Shown: positions 55,412-63,564 of the stretch, piece after piece
How positions within the stretch are numbered: the stretch's first letter is position 1
How the letters are laid out: every line of letters starts with the position of its first letter
From: Alphaproteobacteria bacterium
Lineage (GTDB): Bacteria > Pseudomonadota > Alphaproteobacteria > UBA6615
Reading direction: 5' to 3'
Assembly: GCA_039980135.1 (NCBI GenBank)
Contig: JBDXCV010000003.1
Location: 186,001-250,000, forward strand
DNA length: 64,000 nucleotides
Program-made: the position numbers and the translations under genes
The notes under the pieces: generated by a model
The model's input: the letters and a program-made list of their open reading frames with translations, nothing else
Told to the model about the DNA's origin: nothing
The model's database searches: none

Positions 55412-56383
55412 ATGTCCACTGCCAACCAGAACCCGCCCGCCGAATTCCGCGGCCGCATCTATGATTCGGTCGTCGACACGATCGGCGCCACCCCGCTCGT
55501 CCGCATTCCCCGCTTCGCGGCGGACGCCGGCTGCAAGGCCGATCTCGTCGCCAAGCTCGAATTCTTCAACCCGCTTGCCTCGGTCAAGGACCGGATCGGC
55601 AATGCGATGATTTCCGCCGCCGAGGCCGAAGGAAAAATCGGCCCCGGTTCGGTGATCGTCGAGCCCACCTCGGGCAACACGGGCATCGCGCTGGCGTTTG
55701 TCTGTGCGGCGCGCGGCTATCGCTGCATTCTTGTCATGCCCGATTCCATGTCCCAGGAGCGTCGCAAGATGCTGGCCCTGCTCGGCGCCGAGCTGGTCCT
55801 GACCCCGGCCGCCGACCGCATGCCCGGCGCCATCGAAAAGGCCCAGGAGATCGTCGACACGACCGACAACGCGGTCATGCTGCAGCAGTTCCAGAACCCG
55901 GCGAACCCGGAGGTTCACCGGCACACCACGGCGGAGGAAATCTGGAAAGACACCGGCGGTGCGGTCGACGTGTTCGTGGCCGGCGTGGGCACCGGCGGCA
56001 CCATCACCGGCACCGCCGAGGTGCTGAAGGAACGCAACCCGAACCTGCATGTGATCGCCGTGGAGCCCGAGGACAGCGCGGTCCTGTCGGGCGGCCCGGC
56101 GGGTCCCCACATGCTCCAGGGGATCGGTACCGGCTTCGTGCCGGACATCCTCAACACGAAGATCTACGACGAGGTGCTGCCGATCGCCAACGAGACGGCC
56201 TTCGTGACGGCGCGCAAACTGGCGAGCATTGAGGGCATCCCGGTGGGCATCTCGTCGGGGGCCGCACTGGCCGCCGCGATCGAGGTGGGTGCGCGCGACG
56301 AGATGGCGGGCAAGCTGATGGTCGTGATCCTGCCGTCCTTCGCCGAGCGTTATCTTTCGACCGCGCTGTTCGAGGGGCTTTGA
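55412..56383 (+). CDS. cysK: Cysteine synthase A (O-acetylserine sulfhydrylase)
   Basis: PLP enzyme forming cysteine from O-acetylserine and sulfide. The 323-residue protein has [16 protein letters not shown], the Schiff-base Lys in [16 protein letters not shown] (~57), the substrate loop [20 protein letters not shown] (~87) and the phosphate-binding loop [19 protein letters not shown] (~190), then [14 protein letters not shown] (~289). Fits CysK rather than cystathionine synthase by length. It follows an Rrf2 regulator and precedes moeB by nine bases. Confidence 0.95.
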   Translation: MSTANQNPPAEFRGRIYDSVVDTIGATPLVRIPRFAADAGCKADLVAKLEFFNPLASVKDRIGNAMISAAEAEGKIGPGSVIVEPTSGNTGIALAFVCAARGYRCILVMPDSMSQERRKMLALLGAELVLTPAADRMPGAIEKAQEIVDTTDNAVMLQQFQNPANPEVHRHTTAEEIWKDTGGAVDVFVAGVGTGGTITGTAEVLKERNPNLHVIAVEPEDSAVLSGGPAGPHMLQGIGTGFVPDILNTKIYDEVLPIANETAFVTARKLASIEGIPVGISSGAALAAAIEVGARDEMAGKLMVVILPSFAERYLSTALFEGL

Positions 56384-56392
56384 GCACGGCTT

Positions 56393-57160
56393 ATGGAGTT
56401 AAACGACGAGCAGTTTCACCGCTACGCCCGCCACCTGATCCTCGACGAGGTCGGTGAGGAGGGGCAGGAGAAGCTGCTCGAGTCCCGTGTGCTGGTGGTC
56501 GGCGCGGGCGGACTGGGGGCGCCCCTGCTCATGTATCTCGCGGCCGCCGGTGTTGGCACATTGGGCATCGTCGATGACGACGAGGTCGACCTGACCAATC
56601 TGCAGCGCCAGATCGTCCACGCCACCGGCTCTGTGGGCCGGCAGAAGACCGACTCCGCCAAGCAAACGATCGCGGCCCTCAACCCGGGCATAAATGTGAT
56701 CACCCATGATGTACGCCTCGATGCGGACAACGCCGCCGACATCCTCGCCGGGTATGATCTGGTCGCCGACGGGTCGGATAATTTCGACACGCGTTACCTG
56801 CTGAACGAACTTTGCTACCGGGCAGGCATACCGCTGGTCGCCGCCGCGATGCTGCGCTTCGAGGGCCAGCTCTTCACCTTCCGGCGCAACGACGACAGCC
56901 CCACGGCATGCTACCGCTGTATCTTCCCCGAAGCGCCGCCCGAAGATTTGGTGCCGCGCTGTGAGGAGGCGGGGATTCTCGGCGCGCTGGCGGGCGTCAT
57001 GGGCTCACTGCAGACGACCGAGGTGCTCAAGGAACTGCTCGGGCTGGGCGAGAGCCTGGCCGGGCGGATGCTGATCTACGACGCGCTCAACACGGGCTTT
57101 CACACGATCAACGTGCCGCAAGACCCGGCCTGTAAGGTCTGCGGCACCCCGCGCGCCTAG
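56393..57160 (+). CDS. moeB: Molybdopterin-synthase adenylyltransferase (MoeB/ThiF family)
   Basis: E1-like enzyme that adenylates the C-terminus of a sulfur-carrier protein (MoaD or ThiS). The 255 residues have RYARHLILDEVGEEGQEKLL, the ATP-binding VVGAGGLGAPLLMYLAAAGV (~36), DDDEVDLTNLQRQIVH, ADGSDNFDTRYLLNELCYRA (~119) and two zinc-binding pairs, CYRC (~180) and CKVC near the end. No rhodanese domain. Pairing with cysK makes sense because cysteine supplies the sulfur. Whether it serves molybdopterin or thiamine cannot be decided here. Confidence 0.9.
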   Translation: MELNDEQFHRYARHLILDEVGEEGQEKLLESRVLVVGAGGLGAPLLMYLAAAGVGTLGIVDDDEVDLTNLQRQIVHATGSVGRQKTDSAKQTIAALNPGINVITHDVRLDADNAADILAGYDLVADGSDNFDTRYLLNELCYRAGIPLVAAAMLRFEGQLFTFRRNDDSPTACYRCIFPEAPPEDLVPRCEEAGILGALAGVMGSLQTTEVLKELLGLGESLAGRMLIYDALNTGFHTINVPQDPACKVCGTPRA

Positions 57161-57166
57161 TACGCC

Positions 57167-58153
57167 CTAGAACATCGTCTCCAGCACCCGGTCGGGCGGC
57201 GTGTGGCCGTCGACGAAGGTGCGGATGTTGATCACCACCTTCTCGCCCATCTCCTGGCGGCCCTCGATCGTGGCGGAGCTGAGATGGGGCAGCAGCAAGA
57301 CGTTGTCGGCGGCCATCAGGCGCGGGTCGACGGCAGGTTCATGCTCGAACACATCCAGGCCCGCGCCGGCGATCTGACCGGCTTCGATCATGTCACCCAG
57401 CGCGCGCTCGTCGATCACCTCGCCGCGCGACGTGTTGACGATAAAGCTGTGCGGCTGAAGCAGGCCGAGCCGGCGGCGCGACAGCAGGTGATAGGTCGCC
57501 GGGGTACGCGGGCAGTTGACCGACACGATATCGACCCGCGCCAGCATCTGGTCGAGAGATTCCCAATAGGTCGCGTCGAGCTCGTCCACGACATCCGGAT
57601 GGGCCGGCCGGCGATTGTGATAGTGGATCTTGAGGCCGAAGCCCCGGGCCCGGCGGGCCAGCGCGGTCCCGATCCGGCCCATGCCGATGATCCCCAGGCG
57701 CTTGCCCCAGATCCGGCTGCCCGGCAGCAGGGTCGGCGACCAGCCCTGCCAGTCGCCCGAGCGGATCAGCTGGGCGCCCTCATGGAGCCGGCGCGGCACC
57801 GCCAGGATCAGCGCCATGGTCATGTCGGCCGTATCCTCCGTCAGAACACCGGGCGTGTTGGTGACGGTGATGCCCCGTTCGCGCGCGGCGGGCAGGTCGA
57901 TATTGTCGATGCCGTTGCCATAGTTGGCGATCAGCTTCAGGCGCTCACCCGCCTCGCCGATGACCCGCGCGTTGATATGGTCGGTCACGGTCGGCACGAG
58001 CACGTCGGCATCGCGCATTGCGTCCACCAGTGCGGCCTCGCTCATTGGCGTGTCGCTGTCGTTCAGGCGCGTGTCGAACAGCTCCTTCATCCGCGCTTCC
58101 GCGGTCTCCGGAAGCCGGCGCGTGACGATGACGATGGGCTTGTTGTCCGACAT
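57167..58153 (-). CDS. D-2-hydroxyacid dehydrogenase, probable glyoxylate/hydroxypyruvate reductase
   Basis: NAD(P)-dependent D-isomer dehydrogenase, 328 residues. It has LIANYGNGIDNIDLPAARER (~76), the nucleotide-binding GIIGMGRIGTALARRARGFG (~156), catalytic Arg in FIVNTSRGEVIDERAL (~240), Glu in LDVFEHEPAVDPRL (~268) and His in LLPHLSSATIEGRQEM (~290). HNRRP after the second strand, with Arg instead of acidic residues, points to NADPH. Most like the D-glycerate dehydrogenases. Its stop is seven bases from that of convergent moeB, and it is divergent from the SH3 protein gene about 180 bases away. Confidence 0.9.
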   Translation of the reverse strand: MSDNKPIVIVTRRLPETAEARMKELFDTRLNDSDTPMSEAALVDAMRDADVLVPTVTDHINARVIGEAGERLKLIANYGNGIDNIDLPAARERGITVTNTPGVLTEDTADMTMALILAVPRRLHEGAQLIRSGDWQGWSPTLLPGSRIWGKRLGIIGMGRIGTALARRARGFGLKIHYHNRRPAHPDVVDELDATYWESLDQMLARVDIVSVNCPRTPATYHLLSRRRLGLLQPHSFIVNTSRGEVIDERALGDMIEAGQIAGAGLDVFEHEPAVDPRLMAADNVLLLPHLSSATIEGRQEMGEKVVINIRTFVDGHTPPDRVLETMF

Positions 58154-58334
58154 GTCCCCCCTGACAGGCGCCCGCCGGTCCCGGTCTCCCGTTCACCCGC
58201 CGACGCCTTCTCTCCTCAACCTCGATTATCGCGGAAGGCACGACCTGCGCAAGGGGCAGCGCAAGCGCACCGGTATTTTACACCGCCATTTCGCGCGCTT
58301 GACCGCCGCGCGCGCCTCGGATAGACGGCTAGGC

Positions 58335-58880
58335 ATGCTGTTTCGGTCCCTCTCCGTCCCGCTGGGCATCTTCGTGATCATGGTCTTCGTCATGTCCGCG
58401 CCCCGACCCGTGACGGCGCAGCAGGCGGCGAATCCGACCGCCAGGACGGAAAATCCGTCCGGGCTGCCGATCCCGCGCTGGGTCAGCATCCGCGCAAAAG
58501 AGGCCAACCTGCGCACCGGACCCGGTGCGCGATATCCGATCGACTGGGTGCTGCAGCGCCGCTCCCTGCCGGCCGAAGTCGTCGGCGAGTTCGAGAACTG
58601 GCGCCAGATCAAGGTCCAGGACGGCACCGTGGGCTGGGTCCACAAGTCGATGCTTTCGGGCAAGCGGATGGCCACGGTAACCGCCGCACGGGTGCGGGTC
58701 CTGCAGGCACCGGGGGGCGACGCGCCGGTGGCGGCATTCGTGGAGGATGGCGTGATCGTCGCGCTCGACGGATGCGAGGCGACCTGGTGCCGAATCGCGA
58801 TCGCGAGCCACGGGGTCGAAGGCTGGATCGCCCGGTCCGCACTCTGGGGCATCTACGACGGCGAAACCGTCAAGCGCTGA
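58335..58880 (+). CDS. Exported protein with bacterial SH3 domains
   Basis: A 181-residue protein with a signal peptide (LFRSLSVPLGIFVIMVFVMS, cleavage near PVTAQQ) and two SH3b-like repeats. The first, ~50-110, contains VSIRAKEANLRTGPGARYPI (typical NLRTGPG motif), WRQIKVQDGTVGWVHKSML; the second, ~115-175, contains RVRVLQAPGGDAPVAAFVED and WCRIAIASHGVEGWIARSAL. Such domains bind peptidoglycan or partner proteins in the periplasm. The ATG at 58335 starts the signal peptide; upstream frame to 57924 is antisense to the dehydrogenase. Confidence 0.88.
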   Translation: MLFRSLSVPLGIFVIMVFVMSAPRPVTAQQAANPTARTENPSGLPIPRWVSIRAKEANLRTGPGARYPIDWVLQRRSLPAEVVGEFENWRQIKVQDGTVGWVHKSMLSGKRMATVTAARVRVLQAPGGDAPVAAFVEDGVIVALDGCEATWCRIAIASHGVEGWIARSALWGIYDGETVKR

Positions 58881-58881
58881 A

Positions 58882-58900
58882 CGTCGGCCGTAAACCGACG
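58882..58900. terminator. Hairpin between convergent genes
   Basis: CGTCGG and CCGACG form a six-base stem around a seven-base loop in the 26-base gap between the convergent SH3 and DUF3501 genes. No U-run follows on either strand, so it is a possible bidirectional, non-canonical terminator. Confidence 0.35.
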
Positions 58901-58906
58901 ACACAA

Positions 58907-59515
58907 TCAGCCGTCGAAGTCGCCCGCCAGTTCGGTACGGACGTCATCGGTCAGGATCGTCATATGGGCATAGTCGGGATGGGTGAAGCCCAGCGTCACC
59001 TCCGCGCCTGACTGCCGGAACGCGGCGATCTGGGCGTCGGTAAACGGGAAGTGTATGAACTGCACCGAGCTCGCCTTGCCGTCTGCGTTGGTGCGGTCCA
59101 CATCGGCCTCGGGCACGCCCTCGATCGTCTCGCCGGCGAATTTCAGGAAGGCGGTCTCTTCCACGCCACCCAGCTTCGACAGCACCATCTTGCGCCGCAC
59201 CTCGTCATCGATCTCGAACATGACCGTGGCGACCAGCTCATGGCCGTTGGGAATAAGCGGGTTGTAGGCCGTCAGCTCATCGTCGATCTGTTCCTCGCCA
59301 CCGCGCTCGATGAAAAGCATCTCATGGACCTGGTGCCACATGGTCGCGTAGCACTCGAAATAGGCCGTCGCATACGGCCCCAGTCCGACGCGCCGGTTTT
59401 TCTTGCGAGCCACGAGCGCGGCACGCCGTTCCTTCCGGGTCCGGCCATATTCTTCGATATCGATGAGGTCGGCGCGCGTGATCGCGCGCGGCGTCGCTGA
59501 TGCGGTGGCGGACAT
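58907..59515 (-). CDS. DUF3501-family protein
   Basis: A 202-residue protein resembling the DUF3501 family: ITRADLIDIEEYGRTRKERR near the start, RVGLGPYATAYFECYATMWH (~42), QVHEMLFIERGGEEQIDDEL, AYNPLIPNGHELVATVMFEI (~85) and GETIEGVPEADVDRT. Function unknown; the gene is repeatedly seen with GlpC-like iron-sulfur proteins and rubrerythrins, as here, according to my recollection. The start at 59515 is the first Met of the conserved part. It follows the iron-sulfur gene by 14 bases and is the last gene of this unit. Confidence 0.82.
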   Translation of the reverse strand: MSATASATPRAITRADLIDIEEYGRTRKERRAALVARKKNRRVGLGPYATAYFECYATMWHQVHEMLFIERGGEEQIDDELTAYNPLIPNGHELVATVMFEIDDEVRRKMVLSKLGGVEETAFLKFAGETIEGVPEADVDRTNADGKASSVQFIHFPFTDAQIAAFRQSGAEVTLGFTHPDYAHMTILTDDVRTELAGDFDG

Positions 59516-59529
59516 TGTTCGTCTCCGGC

Positions 59530-60915
59530 TTAGGAACTGAGCTCGGGCGCAAGCCCATAGGCGAGCGCGAGCAATTCGACGGGGTGATAGCTGCGCGCCG
59601 GGGCGGTCTGGCCTTCGTCGAGCTGGCGCTCGATGCCCTGCAGGATGTGATCCGCCGCCAGCGGGCATTCCGACACGATGTAGCGGCTCTCTTTTGCCTG
59701 TCGCACGACGGGGCGACCGACCTTGAGCGCGGTCTCGAAATTCTCCTTCATGATTCCCCATGACCCGCCATGGCCGGAGCAGCGCTCGATCACCTTGAGG
59801 TCGGCATCGGGGATAAATCGCAGCATTTCCGCGGCTTTCTGGCCCATATTCTGGGCCCGCGCATGGCAGGCCAGATGCAGCGCCACCGGTTCGGGCAGGG
59901 CCGAAAGCCCGTCGACCAGCCCTTCGTTCTTTGCGATATCGACGATGTATTCGGTGATGTCCCGCGTCGCCGCCGACAGCGCCTTCACGTCCGCGTCGTC
60001 GGGTAGCATCAACGGCCATTCGAATTTCATCATCAATGCGCAGGACGGGGTCAGCGCGATGATGTTCTTTCCGGCATCCACATGAGGCCTGAACGCCGCC
60101 GCCACGGTCTTCGCCATGGCGGAGACCTCGTCGAGTTGCCCCTGTTCGAGCTGGGGCATGCCGCAGCAACTCGGATGCAGGGCGCTGGTCGCTACGCCGT
60201 TATGGGCGAGAATCCGCTGGGCCAGGACGCCCGTGTCGGGCTTGTTGTAGTTCACGAAACAGGTGGCATAGAGCACCGCCTCGCGACCGTAGGCAGGCGC
60301 CGCCGTATTGACCTCGGGCGGTGTGTTGTCGGCCTGGCGGACGAAGGTCTTGGAAGCCGGGGCATATTTCGGCAGGTCGGCGTCGCGATGTACGCCCGCG
60401 ATCTTCTCAATGAGCGGTCGGGTCAGCTTGTTCTTCCGGTCCAAGCCCCAGTTGGCGAGGCCCGACACCTTGCCGGCGAGCCGGCCATTCCGGTCGGTCT
60501 GGATCAGCTGCTTCTCGTTCCATCCGACACCGCCCTTTTTCGCCTCGATGGCGCGGGCGCGCAGCATCAGATGGGGGAAATCCAGGTTGAACTCGTGGGG
60601 CGGCACGTAGGGGCACTTGGTCATGTAACACATGTCGCACAGCGTGCAGGCGTCCACGACGGGCGTGAAGTCGGCGCTGTCCACGCTGTCGAGTTCGCCC
60701 GTTTCCGACTCGTCGATCAGGTCGAACAGGCGCGGGAAGGAATCGCAGAGATTGAAGCAGCGCCGGCAGCCGTGACAGATATCGAAGACCCGGCGCAGCT
60801 CCGCGTCGAGCTTCGCCTCGTCGAAGAAATCCACTTCCTGCCAGCCGAGCGGGTGACGGGTGGGTGCATCGAGACTGCCTTCGCGTGGCGTGGAACCGGT
60901 GCTCTCGTCCGTCAT
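59530..60915 (-). CDS. GlpC/HdrD-like iron-sulfur oxidoreductase subunit
   Basis: A 461-residue soluble or peripheral protein with two ferredoxin-type clusters, CHGCRRCFNLC (~47) and CTLCDMCYMTKCP (~90), and two cysteine-rich CCG domains, one with PSCCGMPQLEQG (~250) and one with ERCSGHGGSWGIMKENFETA (~380). This is the layout of GlpC and heterodisulfide-reductase D subunits, which pass electrons between a dehydrogenase and quinone or thiol acceptors. No GlpA/GlpB or HdrA partner is present; instead rubrerythrin and DUF3501 flank it. The start at 60915 has GGAG in GGAGATGAAACG upstream; an in-frame ATG at 60933 lacks a ribosome-binding site. Confidence 0.87.
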   Translation of the reverse strand: MTDESTGSTPREGSLDAPTRHPLGWQEVDFFDEAKLDAELRRVFDICHGCRRCFNLCDSFPRLFDLIDESETGELDSVDSADFTPVVDACTLCDMCYMTKCPYVPPHEFNLDFPHLMLRARAIEAKKGGVGWNEKQLIQTDRNGRLAGKVSGLANWGLDRKNKLTRPLIEKIAGVHRDADLPKYAPASKTFVRQADNTPPEVNTAAPAYGREAVLYATCFVNYNKPDTGVLAQRILAHNGVATSALHPSCCGMPQLEQGQLDEVSAMAKTVAAAFRPHVDAGKNIIALTPSCALMMKFEWPLMLPDDADVKALSAATRDITEYIVDIAKNEGLVDGLSALPEPVALHLACHARAQNMGQKAAEMLRFIPDADLKVIERCSGHGGSWGIMKENFETALKVGRPVVRQAKESRYIVSECPLAADHILQGIERQLDEGQTAPARSYHPVELLALAYGLAPELSS

Positions 60916-61011
60916 CGTTTCATCTCCGCGCATGTGCCGGGGCGCAACTTCCCCGCATCCCGCCCGCCATGTTCGCGCGGCAGGTCATCAAATCCACCCA
61001 AAACGTGAAAG

Positions 61012-61042
61012 CCGGGGCCACCGCAGTCTTCCGCGGCCCCGG
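61012..61042 (-). terminator. Hairpin between rubrerythrin and iron-sulfur protein genes
   Basis: CCGGGGCC (61012-61019) and GGCCCCGG (61035-61042) are perfect inverted arms, lying seven bases after the rubrerythrin stop. On the minus strand the stem is followed by CTTTCACGTTTTG, a poor U-run. It probably acts as a partial terminator or mRNA stabiliser that lets rubrerythrin be made in excess over the downstream genes. Confidence 0.55.
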
Positions 61043-61048
61043 AATTAA

Positions 61049-61465
61049 TCAGTCGAGCTCGTCGAGCGCCTTCTGGAAGCGGCCCGCATGGCTCTTCTCG
61101 GCCTTGGCGAGGGTCTCGAACCAGTCGGCGATCTCGTCATGACCCTCTTCGCGCGCGGTGCGCGCCATGCCCGGGTACATGTCGGTATACTCGTGGGTCT
61201 CGCCGGCAACCGCGGCCTTGAGGTTGTCCGAGGTCGGGCCGATCGGCTCACCCGTGGCCGGGTCACCCGTCTCTTCGAGGAATTCGAGATGACCATGGGC
61301 ATGGCCGGTCTCACCCTCGGCGGTCGAGCGGAACACCGCGGCGACATCGTTGTAGCCCTCGACGTCCGCCTTCTGGGCGAAATAGAGATAACGGCGGTTC
61401 GCCTGGCTTTCGCCCGCGAACGCTTCCTTGAGATTGTCTTCGGTCTTGGAACCCTTGAGCGACAT
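61049..61465 (-). CDS. Rubrerythrin (diiron domain only)
   Basis: Ferritin-like diiron protein that reduces peroxide. The 138 residues contain the two helix-pair iron motifs: [20 protein letters not shown] with [20 protein letters not shown], then [20 protein letters not shown] with [19 protein letters not shown]. The usual C-terminal rubredoxin domain with CxxC pairs is missing, as in short rubrerythrins, so electrons must come from another protein, possibly the GlpC-like product encoded next. The start at 61465 has an ideal AAGGAGG site; a frame upstream to 61573 does not. Confidence 0.92.
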   Translation of the reverse strand: MSLKGSKTEDNLKEAFAGESQANRRYLYFAQKADVEGYNDVAAVFRSTAEGETGHAHGHLEFLEETGDPATGEPIGPTSDNLKAAVAGETHEYTDMYPGMARTAREEGHDEIADWFETLAKAEKSHAGRFQKALDELD

Positions 61466-61571
61466 CACGCGCCTCCTTGAAGTTGGTTTGTCCATCCACC
61501 CGTTTGCGCCGGATGGTTTTTCTGTACGGGACGACGGATAAACCACCGCCCGGGAAAATTCATACGCCGCC

Positions 61572-61600
61572 AATATGACAAGGTTTCAGGTGTGAGTCAA
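61572..61600 (-). promoter_or_regulatory. Probable sigma-70 promoter of rubrerythrin unit
   Basis: On the minus strand TTGACT (61600-61595) and CATATT (61577-61572) are separated by exactly 17 bases. The -35 box is near perfect and the -10 matches four of six. It lies about 110 bases upstream of the rubrerythrin start. Confidence 0.55.
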
Positions 61601-61628
61601 TATATTGGAATATTTCCAAACTATATTT
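61598..61628. promoter_or_regulatory. Palindromic operator, candidate Irr/Fur box
   Basis: The core at 61605-61619 is TTGGAA-TAT-TTCCAA, a perfect 6-3-6 inverted repeat, extended by flanking AATATA and TATATT arms (the latter offset by two bases). The layout resembles the iron-control element bound by Irr (TTAGAA-N3-TTCTAA) with one symmetric change. It abuts the -35 box of the rubrerythrin promoter on its upstream side, and the irr gene is the next gene upstream. Confidence 0.5.
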
Positions 61629-61650
61629 CATCACACTGGGAACATGCAAT

Positions 61651-62103
61651 TTATTGTGAACGAGTATCGTTTGCGCGGCGCAGCCGGACGATCACATCGA
61701 CCCGGGACACTTCCGCGTTGGCAGGCGCTTGCGGCATCGCGGCGAGCGCGATCTGGTCGCCCGGAATATCCTGCAGCGCGCCGTCGTCTTCATAGAAGAA
61801 ATGATGGTGATCGGACACGTTCGTGTCGAAGTAGGAGCGGCCCGGCGCCACCACGACCTCCCGCAGCAGGCCGGAGTCCGTGAACTGGTTGAGGGTGTTG
61901 TAAATCGTCGCGAGGGAAACCTTGATGCCCTGAGCGCCCACCTCGCCATGGAGCTGCTCCGCGGTCACATGACGATCGCCGGCGTCGAACAGCAGCTTGC
62001 CCAGCGCGAGCCGCTGCCGGGTCGGGCGCAGGCCCGCCGCCTTCAACCGCCGCAGCGCATCGGCATAGGGCCGCTCTTGGGTATCATCATGTGCGTCACT
62101 CAT
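61651..62103 (-). CDS. irr: Fur-family iron response regulator Irr
   Basis: A 150-residue Fur-superfamily regulator of the Irr type. The N-terminal winged helix reads KAAGLRPTRQRLALGKLLFD, GDRHVTAEQLHGEVGAQGIK and VSLATIYNTLNQFTDSGLLR, and the dimerisation part has RSYFDTNVSDHHHFFYEDDG with the triple-His stretch characteristic of Irr. The structural-zinc Cys of classical Fur and an N-terminal heme motif with Cys-Pro are absent, as in many non-rhizobial Irr. Irr senses heme and controls iron and peroxide genes, which fits the rubrerythrin unit directly downstream. Confidence 0.9.
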   Translation of the reverse strand: MSDAHDDTQERPYADALRRLKAAGLRPTRQRLALGKLLFDAGDRHVTAEQLHGEVGAQGIKVSLATIYNTLNQFTDSGLLREVVVAPGRSYFDTNVSDHHHFFYEDDGALQDIPGDQIALAAMPQAPANAEVSRVDVIVRLRRANDTRSQ

Positions 62104-62223
62104 GGACCCAATATGGGTTTTTCACGTGATATGTAAAGAGGAATGTTTCGAAGAAAACGTATAACGCACTATAAATCATGGATGTTTCACTAAACCGATT
62201 TGTCTGCCGAAAGATAGTCCGGC

Positions 62224-63564
62224 CTAGTACGCCAGTAGGTTTTCCCGGAGAGTGGAGCCCGTGTACTGGGTTCGATAGCGGCCCCGCCGCTGAAGTTCCG
62301 GAACGACATAGTCGGCAAATTCTTCGAAACAGCCCGGCGTATAGGTTGCAGCCAGCATGAAGCCGTCCGCGCCTCCTTCATCGAGATAGTACTCCATCTG
62401 ATCGGCAATATCCTTTGCCGTCCCGACCGCCACAGGCATCCCCATCCCCTGCGCATATATCAACGCGGCCTCTTTTACCGTCACGGGCACCTTCCCGGCA
62501 GGATCCTTCGCATAAAGGATCGATTCAAAAAGGCCCTGAATACCCGGCACTTCGATATTCTGAACATGGTCGTCCAAATCAAAGGAGGAGAAATCGAGTC
62601 CAAAGTGACCCGAAATCCATGCCAGGGCACCTTCGAGGGGAACGCAGGACTTGATCCTGTCGTACTTTTCTTCCGCTTCGGATTTCGTATCGGCAACGAC
62701 CGTCTGCATGCCGTAGATGAGCTTCACGCTGCCTTCGGGGCGCTCGAATTTTGATTCCAGTCGATTGTTGATATCGTCAGCATAGGCACGCATCCGTTCC
62801 ACACCAGGGTGAACTGCAAAAATGGCCTCCGCGTGCTTCGCGGCGAAGTCCCGTCCGCGGTCCGAAGAACCCGCCTGCCAGACCACCGGACGTTTTTGCG
62901 GCGACGGCGCACAGAAGTGTCGGCCGCGACATTTGAAGTACTGCCCATCGTGATCGACGATCCGCACCTTGTCGGGATCCGCATAGATACCGGATTCCTT
63001 GTCGGCGAGAATTGCGTCATCGTCCCACGAATCCCAGAGTTCGTAGCAAACCTCCATATACTCTTCCATGCGCTCATAACGTTCCGCGCGCGGCACCATA
63101 TCTTCATATCCGTAGGCTTCCCACTCGCTCTTGGAATAGGAACTGACCACGTTCCAGGCGACCCTGCCATCGGAGAGATGATCGAGACTGGAAAGCAGAC
63201 GACACATTGAATAGGGATGTACGAACATCGTCGAAAGCGTCACGCCAACCCCGAGATGCTTCGTTGCACCGGTGATAATCGGAACGATTGTCGACGGCTC
63301 GTGCGTCGGACACTGAACAGCGTACCGGACGATGGCATCCGAAGTGTTCTTATGGGTCGTGTAGGGCGCGAGTTCATCCGCGATGAACATCGCGTCGAAC
63401 AATCCGCGCTCCATGGTCCGCGCCATATGTTGCCAGTATTCCGGCCGTGAAAAGTGATAGCCGATCTTGTCGCGCGTATTGCGCCACATGCCGGTGGCAT
63501 GACTATTGACTCCGTGCTGGATGAATCCGAGCAAATGCGCTTTCTTCTTCTGGGACGAGGGCAT
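62224..63564 (-). CDS. Luciferase-like FMN-dependent monooxygenase (NtaA/SnaA/DszA group)
   Basis: A 446-residue class C flavin-dependent monooxygenase large component. Group features: KAHLLGFIQHGVNSHATGMW at the start, EYWQHMARTMERGLFDAMFI (~38), VGVTLSTMFVHPYSMCRLLS (~101), GRVAWNVVSSYSKSEWEAYG (~133), KCRGRHFCAPSPQKRPVVWQ and AGSSDRGRDFAAKHAEAIFA (~232). Members oxidise nitrilotriacetate, pristinamycin, sulfur heterocycles and similar compounds with FMNH2 from a separate reductase, which is not in view. It starts directly after the stop of another luciferase-like gene (TGAATG). Confidence 0.9.
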   Translation of the reverse strand: MPSSQKKKAHLLGFIQHGVNSHATGMWRNTRDKIGYHFSRPEYWQHMARTMERGLFDAMFIADELAPYTTHKNTSDAIVRYAVQCPTHEPSTIVPIITGATKHLGVGVTLSTMFVHPYSMCRLLSSLDHLSDGRVAWNVVSSYSKSEWEAYGYEDMVPRAERYERMEEYMEVCYELWDSWDDDAILADKESGIYADPDKVRIVDHDGQYFKCRGRHFCAPSPQKRPVVWQAGSSDRGRDFAAKHAEAIFAVHPGVERMRAYADDINNRLESKFERPEGSVKLIYGMQTVVADTKSEAEEKYDRIKSCVPLEGALAWISGHFGLDFSSFDLDDHVQNIEVPGIQGLFESILYAKDPAGKVPVTVKEAALIYAQGMGMPVAVGTAKDIADQMEYYLDEGGADGFMLAATYTPGCFEEFADYVVPELQRRGRYRTQYTGSTLRENLLAY

